Shown piece by piece: positions 54,297 to 63,947 of a stretch of 64,000 nt of DNA. This stretch comes from Bacteroides sp. (lineage in GTDB: Bacteria; Bacteroidota; Bacteroidia; Bacteroidales; Bacteroidaceae): assembly GCA_021201335.1 (NCBI GenBank), contig JAJQFD010000034.1:23436-87435 (forward strand). The letters run 5' to 3'. The position numbers were made by a program, and so were the translations under genes. The first letter of the stretch is position 1; each line of letters starts with the position of its first letter. The notes beneath the pieces were generated by a model. It saw nothing but the letters and a program-made list of their open reading frames with translations. It was not told where the DNA came from and ran no database searches.

Positions 54297-54998
54297 ATGA
54301 ATATTTTTAAGCGTTTATTTAGAATCGGTGAGGCAGAAATAAATTCTGTAGTCGAGAAAATGGAAGACCCAATTAAAATGACCGAACAGGGAATCCGCGA
54401 AATGAGAGATGATCTGAATAGAGCGATTGAATCATTGGCTCAGATTCAGGCCCTGGCCATTCGTGCGAAAAATGATAAAACTAAAAAGCAGGAAGAGGCA
54501 CAGGAGTATGAAAATAAAGCAATACTATTGCTGACCAAAGCTCAAAAAGGAGAATTGGATATGGCACAGGCCGAGAAGCTGGCAAAAGAAGCCCTCAGCC
54601 TGAAAGAAAAATTGCTGGCGGAGGCCCATACACTGGAAGAACAACAGAAGGTGCATGAAGAATCCGCTTCGGGTGTGCAAAATAACGTAGAGATTCTGAA
54701 ATTCAATATCACCAAGTGGGAGAATGAACTTAAAACCCTGAAATCACGTATCCGGGTGAGTCGTGCAACGAAAGAGGTGAATAAACAAATGGCCAAAATT
54801 GATAGCAACAGTACGATCAGTATGCTGGAACGGATGAAAGAAAAAGTAGAGGAAGAAGAAGCATTGGCCCAGGCTTACGGTAATATTGCGAATGTAAAGA
54901 ACTCCACCGATGATGAAATAGAAAAGGCTTTGGGAGGTACTTCCGGTACGGTAACCCAGGAGCTGGACGAAATCAAACGGAAGCTGGGTATCGAATAA
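54297..54998 (+). CDS. pspA: PspA/IM30 (Vipp1) family membrane stress protein
   Basis: The 233-residue protein is almost entirely helical. It begins with an amphipathic helix (MNIFKRLFRIGEAEINSVVEKMEDP), followed by the family block QGIREMRDDLNRAIESLAQIQAL and long coiled coils to about residue 210. PspA and Vipp1 are ESCRT-III-like proteins that polymerise on damaged inner membrane and limit proton leakage. The ATG at 54297 follows the YbjN stop; a longer frame from 54252 lies in that gene. The flotillin and YqiJ genes downstream are known partners of PspA-type stress systems. Confidence 0.88.
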   Translation: MNIFKRLFRIGEAEINSVVEKMEDPIKMTEQGIREMRDDLNRAIESLAQIQALAIRAKNDKTKKQEEAQEYENKAILLLTKAQKGELDMAQAEKLAKEALSLKEKLLAEAHTLEEQQKVHEESASGVQNNVEILKFNITKWENELKTLKSRIRVSRATKEVNKQMAKIDSNSTISMLERMKEKVEEEEALAQAYGNIANVKNSTDDEIEKALGGTSGTVTQELDEIKRKLGIE

Positions 54999-55009
54999 AG
55001 CCTTGAAAG

Positions 55010-55096
55010 ATGGATTTTGAATTAATAATACTATCTTTGGCTATCGTTATAGTTTGTTTAGCTTTCATCCTTATATCTTTATTCTTATTTATATGA
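55010..55096 (+). CDS. 28-residue membrane micropeptide between pspA and the YqiJ-like gene
   Basis: The frame begins MDFELIILSLAIVIVCLAFI and is hydrophobic to its end, a single membrane span. It starts 11 bases after the pspA stop, and its TGA overlaps the next ATG by four bases (ATGA at 55093-55096), the same coupling seen elsewhere in this genome. Small membrane partners (PspB, PspC, PspD) accompany PspA in enterobacteria, so a role as a membrane partner is plausible but only inferred. A TATCTTTG at 55032-55039 could instead mark an internal promoter. Confidence 0.55.
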   Translation: MDFELIILSLAIVIVCLAFILISLFLFI

Positions 55097-55797
55097 CCGA
55101 ATTCTTACATAATCTGATGCATCCGTTGCCTAATGCGGTGATGACGGTTATCATGGGCGTGTTAGTACTCTACTGGCTGTTTGCTCTTATCATGGGCGCT
55201 GGAGTAGATGATATGGACCTTGGCTTCGATTTTGACGTGGATGTAGATGCTCCGGAACCCGAAGCTGATATAGAAGCAGATGGGGCAGGAGAAGATGATA
55301 CGGATCTTCCACAGAAAGAGTCACCTGGTTTCTTTATGAAGTTCCTGGCTTTTATGAATGTAGGACGGGTTCCTTTTATGCTCATCCTTTCTGCCTGGAA
55401 GTTCTTTACCTGGATTGGAACGCTGATAACTACCCAATTTGTGGATGTAACTCGATGGGGAGCGTGGTCATTGCTGATTTTGGTTCCGTTACTTTTCATT
55501 GCCCTTTTCTTTACCAAACTGTTCACGAATCCACTGGCTAAATTTTTTAAAGCCATAGGATATAAAGGAGAAGAAGAAATCGATTTTCTGGGGCGTTCTG
55601 GTAAGATGGTTTCCCGTATACAGGGAGATAAAATAGGATGTGCGGAAGTAATAGTGGATAAGGATCCCATCAGATTAAATGTAAGAAGCATAGATGGTTC
55701 GGAATTGAATTATGGTGATTATATATTGATAACAGACGAATCAGCCGATAAAAAAATCTATCTGGTAAGTAAAGAAATGACACTTAGGAATTTTTAA
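55093..55797 (+). CDS. YqiJ-like OB-fold membrane protein (NfeD-related)
   Basis: The 234-residue protein begins with a membrane helix (about residues 12-35), followed by a strikingly acidic stretch (about 36-75, many Asp and Glu, DLGFDFDVDVDAPEPEAD). Two further helices lie near 95-150. The C-terminal OB-fold domain covers about 165-234 (IDFLGRSGKMVSRIQGDKIG). YqiJ and NfeD proteins are standard genetic partners of YqiK flotillins. The ATG at 55093 is supported by the ATGA overlap with the micropeptide; the longer frame from 55054 is rejected. Confidence 0.8.
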   Translation: MTEFLHNLMHPLPNAVMTVIMGVLVLYWLFALIMGAGVDDMDLGFDFDVDVDAPEPEADIEADGAGEDDTDLPQKESPGFFMKFLAFMNVGRVPFMLILSAWKFFTWIGTLITTQFVDVTRWGAWSLLILVPLLFIALFFTKLFTNPLAKFFKAIGYKGEEEIDFLGRSGKMVSRIQGDKIGCAEVIVDKDPIRLNVRSIDGSELNYGDYILITDESADKKIYLVSKEMTLRNF

Positions 55798-55980
55798 ACG
55801 GGAGGTTAAGAAATATTCATCAAGAACGTTAAGAATAATACAGTGAAACAGAAATCTATGACGCCGCAACTCTCTCTTGTTTTTTGTAAGAGAAAGGAAA
55901 GATTTGGAATAGAATTCTTAACTACTTATTCCTGAATTCTAAATCAAAACATATACAAACTCAAAAAAATTAGTTCTACT

Positions 55981-58173
55981 ATGGATCAAATCATTATTAT
56001 AATAGCAGGAGCTGCTATTTTTACATTACTCGTAATTTTAGGAATACTGGCATCATTATACAAGAAAATTCCCCAGGGAAAAGCCATTGTGCGTACCGGG
56101 GTAGGTGGTACCAAAGTTGCTTTCAATAAAGGGATGTGTGTACTTCCCATTATCCATAAAATGGAAATAATGGATATTTCCCTGAAAAAAGTACAGATTG
56201 AGAGAATGCAGCATGACGGCTTAATTTGTAGAGACAATATTCGAGCCGATATTAAAGTCGCTTTCTTTGTACGGGTAAATAAATCAGTCAACGATGTGAT
56301 TAATGTTGCCCAATCCATAGGTTGCGAGCGGGCCAGTGATATATCCACGTTAAAAGATATTTTTGAAGCCAAGTTCTCCGAAGCCTTAAAGACCGTAGGG
56401 AAGAAATTTGATTTTATTGAACTTTACGAAGCCCGTCGTGAATTCCGCGATGAAATTATCAACATCATTGGAACCGACCTGAACGGTTATGTGCTGGATG
56501 ACTGTGCGATTGATTATCTGGAACAAACTGAAATTCAATTCATGAGTCCGGACAATATCCTTGACTCTGAAGGTATCCGTAAAATTACGGACTTGACAGC
56601 TGCACAGAATGTGAAAGCGAATCTCATTCGTCGGGAAGAGGAAAAAGTCATCAAGAAGCAAAACGTAGAAGCTCGCGAAGCTATTCTTGAACTGGAGAGA
56701 CAACTCGCCGAAAAAGAAGAAAAACAACGACGTGAGATTGACAACGTGAAAGCCCGTGAAGGAGCCGAAATACAAAAGGTACGGGAAGAAGAAAGATTAA
56801 AAGCTGAAACAGTACGGATTTCAACGGAAGAAGCACTAGCCATTCAGGAAGAAAACAAATTGCGACAGATTATTATTGCGGAAAAGAACAAACAACGTAC
56901 TGAAGCTGTTGAAAGAGAACGGGTTGAAAAAGATCGCGCCCTGGAACAAACAGAGAGAGAACGAATCGTCACCTTATCTCAGATTGACAAAGAGCGCGCC
57001 ATTGAAATTGAAAAGAAAAATATTCAGGATGTTATCCGCGAACGGGTACAACTCGAAAAAGGAGTAGTAGAAGAACAACAGAATATCAAAGATATTGAAG
57101 CATTCAGAAGTATTGATCGTCAGAAACAGGTAGGTGTTACTGAAGCTGCACAGATTGCGGAGGAAAAGTTAATCGAAACCGTGAAATCTGCCGAAGCTGC
57201 TAAACTGGCTGCTGAAGAGAAAGCGAAAGAATTGCTGATTAATGCGGAAGCCCAGAAAGAAGCCTCCGCCAAACAGGCCGAAGCCAGAAAGATTCTGGCA
57301 GATGCGAAAGCCCGCGAGGATGCTACTTATGGGTTGGCTGAAGCCGAAGTGATCAAAGCCAAAGCCGAAGCTCTGGAACAGGAAGGTATTGCCGAAGCCG
57401 TGGTTATCGAGAAGAAAGCCAAAGCCGAAGCCGTTGGTATTGAGGCCAAAGCCGAAGCGAAGAAAAAAGAAGGACTGGTTGAAGCACAGGTTACCAAAGA
57501 AAAAGCATTGGCCTCAGCGGAAGGTGAAGCCAGCATTATCGAAAAGACTTCCTTAGCCGAAGCAACTGGAATCGAAGCGAAAGCCGAAGCCAAACGTAAA
57601 GAAGGCTTGATGGAAGCAGAAGTATTGAAAGAAAAAGCATTGGCTGAAGCAACCGGTATCGAAGAGAAAGCCGCCGCCATGAAGAAACTCGACGGTGTAG
57701 GTAAGGAACACGAAGAGTTCAAACTGGCTCTACAGAAAGAAAAAGAAGTGGAACTGGCTCAGATCCATATTCAAAAAGATATTGCCGACGCTCAGGCTCA
57801 CGTATTATCCGAAGCCTTGAAGAATGCCGATATCGATATTGTAGGTGGTGAAACCATGTTCTTCGAAAACATCGTGAAACAAATTTCCAATGCCAAAGGA
57901 TTTGATCGTCTGGTCAACGAAAGTGAAAATGCTACCCAGCTGAAAAAAGCCTTGATTGGCAACGGAACGTCCGAAGGAGATTTATTGGAAAGAATTAAAT
58001 ACTTTGCCAACAAAACAGGTATATCAACCGATGATGTAAAGAACTTGAGCATAGCCTCCCTTATTCTGAAGATGCAAAGCCAGTGTTCAGACGAAGGAGA
58101 CAAAGGTTTCTTAAACAACCTGTTAAGTATGGCCAAATCGATGGGAATATCGAATAAGAAATTGAAAAGCTAA
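55981..58173 (+). CDS. YqiK-type flotillin (SPFH/band 7 protein)
   Basis: The 730-residue protein has an N-terminal membrane anchor (about residues 4-26) and an SPFH domain (about 30-215, PQGKAIVRTGVGGTKVAFNKG). A very long charged coiled coil follows (about 220-600). Its last part is built from repeats such as GIEAKAEAKKKEGL (near 487) and GIEAKAEAKRKEGL (near 527), spaced about 40 residues. The last 110 residues form a C-terminal domain. Flotillins build ring- or cage-like membrane microdomains and accompany PspA and NfeD-type proteins. A gap of 183 bp separates it from the YqiJ-like gene, with no clear promoter. Confidence 0.88.
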   Translation: MDQIIIIIAGAAIFTLLVILGILASLYKKIPQGKAIVRTGVGGTKVAFNKGMCVLPIIHKMEIMDISLKKVQIERMQHDGLICRDNIRADIKVAFFVRVNKSVNDVINVAQSIGCERASDISTLKDIFEAKFSEALKTVGKKFDFIELYEARREFRDEIINIIGTDLNGYVLDDCAIDYLEQTEIQFMSPDNILDSEGIRKITDLTAAQNVKANLIRREEEKVIKKQNVEAREAILELERQLAEKEEKQRREIDNVKAREGAEIQKVREEERLKAETVRISTEEALAIQEENKLRQIIIAEKNKQRTEAVERERVEKDRALEQTERERIVTLSQIDKERAIEIEKKNIQDVIRERVQLEKGVVEEQQNIKDIEAFRSIDRQKQVGVTEAAQIAEEKLIETVKSAEAAKLAAEEKAKELLINAEAQKEASAKQAEARKILADAKAREDATYGLAEAEVIKAKAEALEQEGIAEAVVIEKKAKAEAVGIEAKAEAKKKEGLVEAQVTKEKALASAEGEASIIEKTSLAEATGIEAKAEAKRKEGLMEAEVLKEKALAEATGIEEKAAAMKKLDGVGKEHEEFKLALQKEKEVELAQIHIQKDIADAQAHVLSEALKNADIDIVGGETMFFENIVKQISNAKGFDRLVNESENATQLKKALIGNGTSEGDLLERIKYFANKTGISTDDVKNLSIASLILKMQSQCSDEGDKGFLNNLLSMAKSMGISNKKLKS

Positions 58174-58237
58174 ATAAAGCCGATAGCTATTACTCATAAT
58201 TTTCAATTTTCAACTTTCAATTCTCAATTTAATAATT

Positions 58238-61200
58238 ATGCAAGAAAAAGAGTTGAAGGCTACCGAAACACTCGAAGCCGGAACTTATGAAATCATAAAA
58301 AACGTCTTCAGACTCAAAAAGACGAACTTCTTAACCGGCTTGATTCTCTGAATCAGGCCCGGAAAGAGGTATTTGCTTCTACTGAATTTGCTTTATTGGC
58401 CAATCAGCGTATTAATACAGAAAATAACTGCGAGTCGAGAGGAATTATCGCTTTGGGCAATCTCTGTATTTTCGGGTACAATGTGCATTTTGGCCTGCGT
58501 TCGGATATTCAACTCAGCGATGTATTCAGTATCTATTCGTTTGAAGACAATCAATTCATTCCTCAATCTCTTCAAATCATTGAAGATGAATCTTTTATTA
58601 CTGATTTCAAAAACCTCTATAAGTATTATAGAGACTCCATTTTCTCTAAATTCAGAAAAACGGAGAATTATCTCTACATGGTTTTTCAGACGAGTAAGAA
58701 CCTCGGAGATGAAAAGGCTTTTAAATGGCTGATCAAAGGAGGACGACTTATTTATCAGGATGACAGGAGTATTCACGAAGTAAAAAAAGCTCCGCAGCAT
58801 GAATTTAAATGGACGAAAACTACGTTGGAGGACCGGCGTTTAGGAGTCCATCCCCATGTTTCTATCTTGGATAAAGTTTTTATTGAAGCTGTTGGTGGTG
58901 ACATTACCTTTAAGATTGAGGATAATACGAAAAGCGGAAAAGGAATCTATTCCGAGCCCGTGGAAAACAAAGATCAGCAACTGGACGATGCTGAATATTA
59001 CTACGCTGATCTGGGAAACTTAATCTTACTTCGGATCAAACCCTATCAGGAAGATTTCCGGGCTTACATATTTAATACCCGTACCAAGGAAGTTGTTAAT
59101 ATCAAGATGCTCAATGATGCCGGAATTTTATTGCCCGACAATCACGGTGTTATTTTTCCGAACGGGTATTATCTCCAGAATGGTGAATCCAAAATATTCG
59201 AAAGTGACCTGGTTCATCTGGAATTTTTCCGGAAAGTAGCCTCTCCGAATGGGGAAGACTTCCTATATATATTCTACCAGAACGAACGGAATATTTATGT
59301 GCTGATGTCTTATAATATCATCCGCCAACAAATAGAAACCCCTATTATTTGCAACGGTTCCACACTATACAAAGATGGCACATTGATTTTCTTCCGTTCC
59401 GAACAGGAAGCTACCCGTCATCATCAGGTACAGATATGGAAGACTCCTTATGCTGCCCAACTTCAGGAAAATTACGATAAGAAAGATAATTTCCTCTATA
59501 AGATTGGTAATAAGTCGATTGTAAAAGCGATGGCCGAATGCCAGGAAGTTGTACATCTCATTAATAAAGAAGACACCTATGAAGGACTTTACGAGGATAT
59601 TGTAAAGAAGGCAAACGATATTATCGATGCCTATTTCTGGATAGCCGATAAAGCTACTTATTCTTTATCAGAACCCTTGTCTCAGATTAAGGATATAGCC
59701 AATACCGCCATTGACGAATTCGAAAAGGTTAAGCAGCAAAAGAGGCATTCGGCACAGATATTAGAAGAAAATACTGAAAAGGTAGAAAGACTTCTATTCA
59801 CGATTAAAAGTGCCAAGTTTGATTCTCTGGACTTATTAGTGAAATTACTGGCCGATACCCGTCGGATGCAGGGGGAAATTATTGAATTGACCAACCTGAG
59901 GTATATAAACACAGATCGGATTGACCAATTAAAGGAAACGCTTTCCCAGACAGCCGCTGAACTTTCTGAAAAGACGGTCGATTTCCTGCTCAGAGATGAA
60001 GCCCTCTTACCTTACGAAAGCAAAGTTGGTGAGCAGAAGAAAGCCGTTGAAAGCGTACAGAAAGTTATTGATGCCCAGCAAATTGAAAACGGTTGCAAAG
60101 AAATATCCTCGGAACTGGAATTGCTGATTGACATATTAAACAGCCTTAAAATCGAAGATACCACCCAGACGACCCGTATCATTGAAAAGATATCTTTGAT
60201 CTTCTCTTCCTTAAATGAAGTCAGGGCACAACTCAAAAAGAAGGTCGATTCTTTGAAGAGCAAAGAAGCTGTTGCAGAATTTCGTGCTCAGTTGACTTTG
60301 CTGGAACAAAGTATCGTCAATTTCCTGGAGCTTTCTACTTCACCCGATAAATGCGATGAATATTTTACCAAGGTCAGCGTTCAGGTAGAAGAACTGGAAA
60401 GTAGATTTGCTGATTTCGATGAATTCATTCTGGTGATAGCTGATAAACGGAACGAAGTGGTGAAAGCTTTTGATGCCCGTAAAGCTCAGCTGGTAGAACA
60501 AATCAACCGCCGTACTTCTTCTCTGGAACAAATCGGTTTGCGGGTATTGAAGAATGTGGAGAACAAAGCACAATCGTTCAAAACCAAAGAAGAAGTTCAC
60601 GCCTTCTATTCGGCAGACTTAATGGTGGATAAGGTTCGCAAATTGATCGAGGACCTGAAGGTATTGGGCGATGTTTCAAAAGCTGAAAACCTGGAGAATA
60701 GTTTAAAAACTTCTCTGGAGGATGCTTTGCGAATCCTGAAAGATAAAACGGAGCTGTTTGCCGATGGAGACAATATTATTTCATTGGGTAATTACAAGTT
60801 TGCGACCAATAAACAATCCCTGGATCTCACCGTTGTTCGTCGAAACGATAAATTATTTTTTCATCTCACTGGGACTAATTTTTATCAGGAACTAAAGAAT
60901 GAAGAGATTAACTCTTTCCAGGATATCTGGGAGCAAGACGTCGTTTCGGAAAATAAGCTGGTTTACCGAGCTGAATACCTGGCTTATTTAGCCTGGATGG
61001 AAAGTCAGAATAACAATCATTTTGACGCACAAGCCTTTATCGCTAAGAAAATCGAAAGCAGTTATGCCGAATCTTATCTGAAAGGCGTGCATGATTATGA
61101 TGCTATTCGTATTTATCAGGCTCTCACAGAAATGACGGAGCAATTAGGCGTACTTTCTTTTAAACCTCAGGTAAGGGTTGCTTCACAACTCTTTTGGTAT

Positions 61201-63081
61201 AGCCTGGAAGCCGAGCAAAAGGAATTATTGAAAGGGCTCATTGTTTCTGCCAATAACGTGCTAAAAGCATTTCCATCATCTCATAATTACCAGTACGTTA
61301 TCAGTAACATCCGGGATGCTTACAATGAATGGAATACTTACTTTAGTTCTACTAAGATACTCCCCGAGCGGGTAGCTCATTATCTGTTCTGTGAATTTGG
61401 AGATAGTTCTGTTTTCACAGTAACCCAACAATCCAAAGAATTCAAGAGTAAATTCCTGACTTACCTCAAAGAGCAAAAGCTATCGGAAAGTTTTGAAAGT
61501 GATCTGGAAAATAAATCTTTCGGAACGGTAGAACGTTTCCTGCTGATCCGTAACTGGCTTACATCGTTTATTGAATTAGCGGAAGAACATAAGAAATACA
61601 AAAAGTATACGGGCGAAACTGCTTGTTTGCTGCTTTTGAAAGAGCATCAGTTTGAACTGAGAAGAAGTCCCGATATCATTGAAATACATGATCTGCGGGG
61701 TAGCCATCCGGTAATTGTTAACAATGAGTACAGAGCAGATTACCATCGTTTGATGCAGAAACTGTTACGGTTTACCGAAAAAAGTGTTCTCCGTTTTAAT
61801 AGCTTTACCGAATTAAAGGAGCAGGTAATAGGTAATTACCGCAAATCTTTGAAGATAAATGAATTGAAGCCTCGGGTATTAACCTCTTTTGTGCGGAATA
61901 AACTGATAAATCAGGTATACTTTCCGCTGATAGGAGCCAATCTTGCGAAACAATTAGGAGTAGCCGGCGAAGCTAAACGAACTGCCCGTATGGGGATGTT
62001 GTTGTTACTTTCTCCTCCGGGATACGGTAAAACAACCCTCATGGAATATCTGGCGAGTATCATGGGACTTAACTTTGTAAAGATTAACGGACCGACAATC
62101 GGACATTCGATTACTTCCATTGATCCGAATGAAGCAAAAACATCCGGAGCCCGCGAAGAACTAAAGAAAATCAATCTAGCCTTTGAAATGGCTGACAATG
62201 TGATGCTTTATCTGGATGATATTCAGCATTGCAGTTCAGAGTTCTTACAGAAGTTTATCTCGCTAGCCGATGGTCAGCGAAAGATGGATGGTATCTTCGA
62301 GGGAGAAAGTAAAACATACGATTTGCGAGGCAAACGCTTCTGTGTAATCATGGCAGGTAATCCATATACGGAAAGCGGCGAGAAGTTTCAGATACCGGAT
62401 ATGTTAGCCAATCGTGCTGATGTCTATAATTTGGGAGATGTGATTGGTGACTCTGCTCATTTATTTAATTTGAGTCTGTTGGAAAATGCCATCGTGGAAA
62501 ATCCGTTTATCCAGAAGATCGCAGGCAAAAGCTTTTCCGATTTCTACAATTTAGTGGAATATGTGGAAACAAAAGCTGAACTTATGCCCGACCTGGAAGG
62601 GAATCATACACAACAGGACATAGACGATTTTATTGCTGTTGTTAAAAGTAGTCTGCTCGTTCGTAATATCGTTCAGCAGGTTAATCAGAATTATATCGCA
62701 AGTGCAGCCATGCAGGATGCGTACCGGGTTGAACCTCCGTTTAAGTTGCAAGGATCATATCGCGATATGAATAAGATGGTGGGACAGCTTGTGCCGTTAA
62801 TGAATGCGCAGGAAGTCGTTTCATTGGTTCTAACGCATTACGAAAACGAATCTCAGACATTAACTGCCGATAGTGAAGCTAATTTGCTGAAACTAAAAGA
62901 GATTGCAGGTTTATTATCGGCGGAGGAAAAAGAAAGATGGGAACATATAAAGGCAGTATTCCAGAAAAATAATAAATTTGCAGGCTTTAATCAGGAAAAC
63001 CAAACTGGACAGGTCATCGCACAGTTAATGGAATTCAACGATAACCTGACGGGTATAAAAAACGTATTACGCAAGAAATAG
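58238..63081 (+). CDS. giant AAA+ ATPase, DUF3686 (DNA repair ATPase-like) family, with frameshift at codon 22
   Basis: The product is about 1614 residues if the frames are joined. The ATG at 58238 gives MQEKELKATETLEAGTYEII and then stops. A -1 shift at 58297-58303 leads into the long frame (RLQTQKDELLNRLDSLNQ) that runs to 63081. The N-terminal half has DUF3686-like beta structure, the middle is coiled coil, and the AAA module is near the C-terminus. It has Walker A PPGYGKTT (about 1260), Walker B LYLDDIQHCSSEF and sensor 1 in VIMAGNPYTESGE. Relatives are annotated as DNA repair ATPases without proof. The flotillin and PspA neighbours argue for a membrane-related role. A TTG start at 58396 would drop a conserved-looking helix. 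Confidence 0.75.
58297..58324 (+). other. candidate -1 frameshift site (A AAA AAC plus hairpin)
   Basis: The heptamer A AAA AAC (58297-58303) is in the right phase for -1 slippage (codons ATA AAA AAC), and the -1 frame is exactly the frame of the ATPase. A 6-bp hairpin, CGTCTT (58303-58308) with AAGACG (58319-58324), follows at once, closer than the usual 5-8 base spacer. A one-base loss in a run that was originally seven A explains the data equally well. Confidence 0.5.
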
Positions 63082-63128
63082 AATACATTTATATATTTTA
63101 CTAACACAAATAACACGATTTTTTTATT

Positions 63129-63602
63129 ATGATTATTTCTACAACTACCTTTTATGTGATCCTGGCCGTCCTTATTATTGCATTGTTTATCCTTGCTAGT
63201 AAATTAAAGAAGAAAGGCCAGAAAAAATCATTTTGGAATTTGCTGATATTGCTGGCTTTTCCGGTTTATATGTTTACCCCACATTTATATACAGTCACTG
63301 CCTGTGGTGAGTATAATTCTGAAATGGTTCTGTTCCCTAAAGGTGATTATACATGGGGCCGGAGTTGTTACATTGTTAATAATTCAGATTCAAATCTGTT
63401 ACTGGAATATATTCCGTATGGAGAAGTGGATGATATTCCGGATGATATAATTATTCGCCCGGGGGAGACTCATCAGGCATCGAAAATGGAAGTGGATTAT
63501 CCATTTAGAGACTCTCCGTCATCTGTTCGGGTGAAGAAGAAAAAGGGAACCATAAAAACCCGTCTGATTTGCTACGATGGTTCTTTGGAAGAAGAAGAAT
63601 AA
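63129..63602 (+). CDS. small membrane-anchored protein of unknown function
   Basis: The 157-residue protein has an N-terminal hydrophobic segment (about residues 5-22), a basic stretch (KLKKKGQKKS) and a second hydrophobic segment (about 36-55), then a soluble domain. The latter contains MVLFPKGDYTWGRSCYIVNNSDSN and a Lys-rich C-terminus. I recognise no family. It follows the AAA+ ATPase by 47 bp and is probably the last gene of the operon, because a terminator lies 34 bp downstream. Confidence 0.6.
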   Translation: MIISTTTFYVILAVLIIALFILASKLKKKGQKKSFWNLLILLAFPVYMFTPHLYTVTACGEYNSEMVLFPKGDYTWGRSCYIVNNSDSNLLLEYIPYGEVDDIPDDIIIRPGETHQASKMEVDYPFRDSPSSVRVKKKKGTIKTRLICYDGSLEEEE

Positions 63603-63635
63603 AACTGCCAAAATGATAACTTTTTTCATGAGGAA

Positions 63636-63674
63636 AGAGGGAGACTGATTATGTAAAAGGTCTCTCTCTTTTTT
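63636..63674 (+). terminator. terminator of the Psp/flotillin/ATPase operon
   Basis: A 10-bp stem (AGAGGGAGAC at 63636-63645 with GTCTCTCTCT at 63660-63669, one G-U pair) is followed by TTTTTATT. Confidence 0.75.
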
Positions 63675-63725
63675 ATTATCCTGGATTGCATATTAGAAAA
63701 GAAGAACTTTTTTTCCTACCCAATG

Positions 63726-63776
63726 CCACTAGGATTCATGCAAAATGCCGGTATCTTTCCCTTCATATCCCGGTAG
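63726..63776. repeat. 22-nt repeat units (CCGGTAG family)
   Basis: CCACTAG at 63726, CCGGTAT at 63748 and CCGGTAG at 63770 are spaced exactly 22 bases, each followed by GATT or a variant. This matches the period and core of the arrays at 3013 and 20124. Confidence 0.6.
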
Positions 63777-63783
63777 GATTTAT

Positions 63784-63870
63784 AAAGCATTGACTTATCC
63801 GAATAAAGCATTGAGTTGTTAAGATAAAGCGTTGAGTTATGGGAATAAAGCATTGCTTTATAAAGAAATA
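63784..63870. repeat. four 21-nt tandem repeats (AAAGCATTGAGTTAT)
   Basis: GCATTGAC, GCATTGAG, GCGTTGAG and GCATTGCT start at 63787, 63808, 63829 and 63850, exactly 21 bases apart, each preceded by AAA and followed by a TTAT-GAAT-like spacer. The same unit forms the inverted repeat at 20188-20265. The array lies directly after a 22-nt CCGGTAG array, the same order as at 20124-20265. Confidence 0.75.
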
Positions 63871-63908
63871 GTATAAATTAATAGGATGATGTGATGATGT
63901 AGTGATAT

Positions 63909-63941
63909 AAAAAAAGGAACCTGAAATTCAGATTCCTTTTT
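63909..63941. terminator. symmetric terminator downstream of the tRNA gene
   Basis: AAAAAGGAA pairs with TTCCTTTTT around an inner CTGA/TCAG stem. The A and T runs on both sides let it end transcripts from either strand. It lies just after the tRNA-Gly gene on the minus strand. Confidence 0.7.
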
Positions 63942-63947
63942 GCTTAG

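Noticed and set aside
55032..55039. TATCTTTG as a promoter inside the micropeptide frame
   Set aside because: It fits TAnnTTTG, but the motif is short and occurs by chance. There is no -33 TTG at 18-20 bases, and the gene order favours read-through from 53839.
58396..58398. TTG as the natural start of the giant ATPase
   Set aside because: The frame stays open upstream with sequence that continues a helix (LNRLDSLNQ), and the true start at 58238 joins it after a one-base shift.
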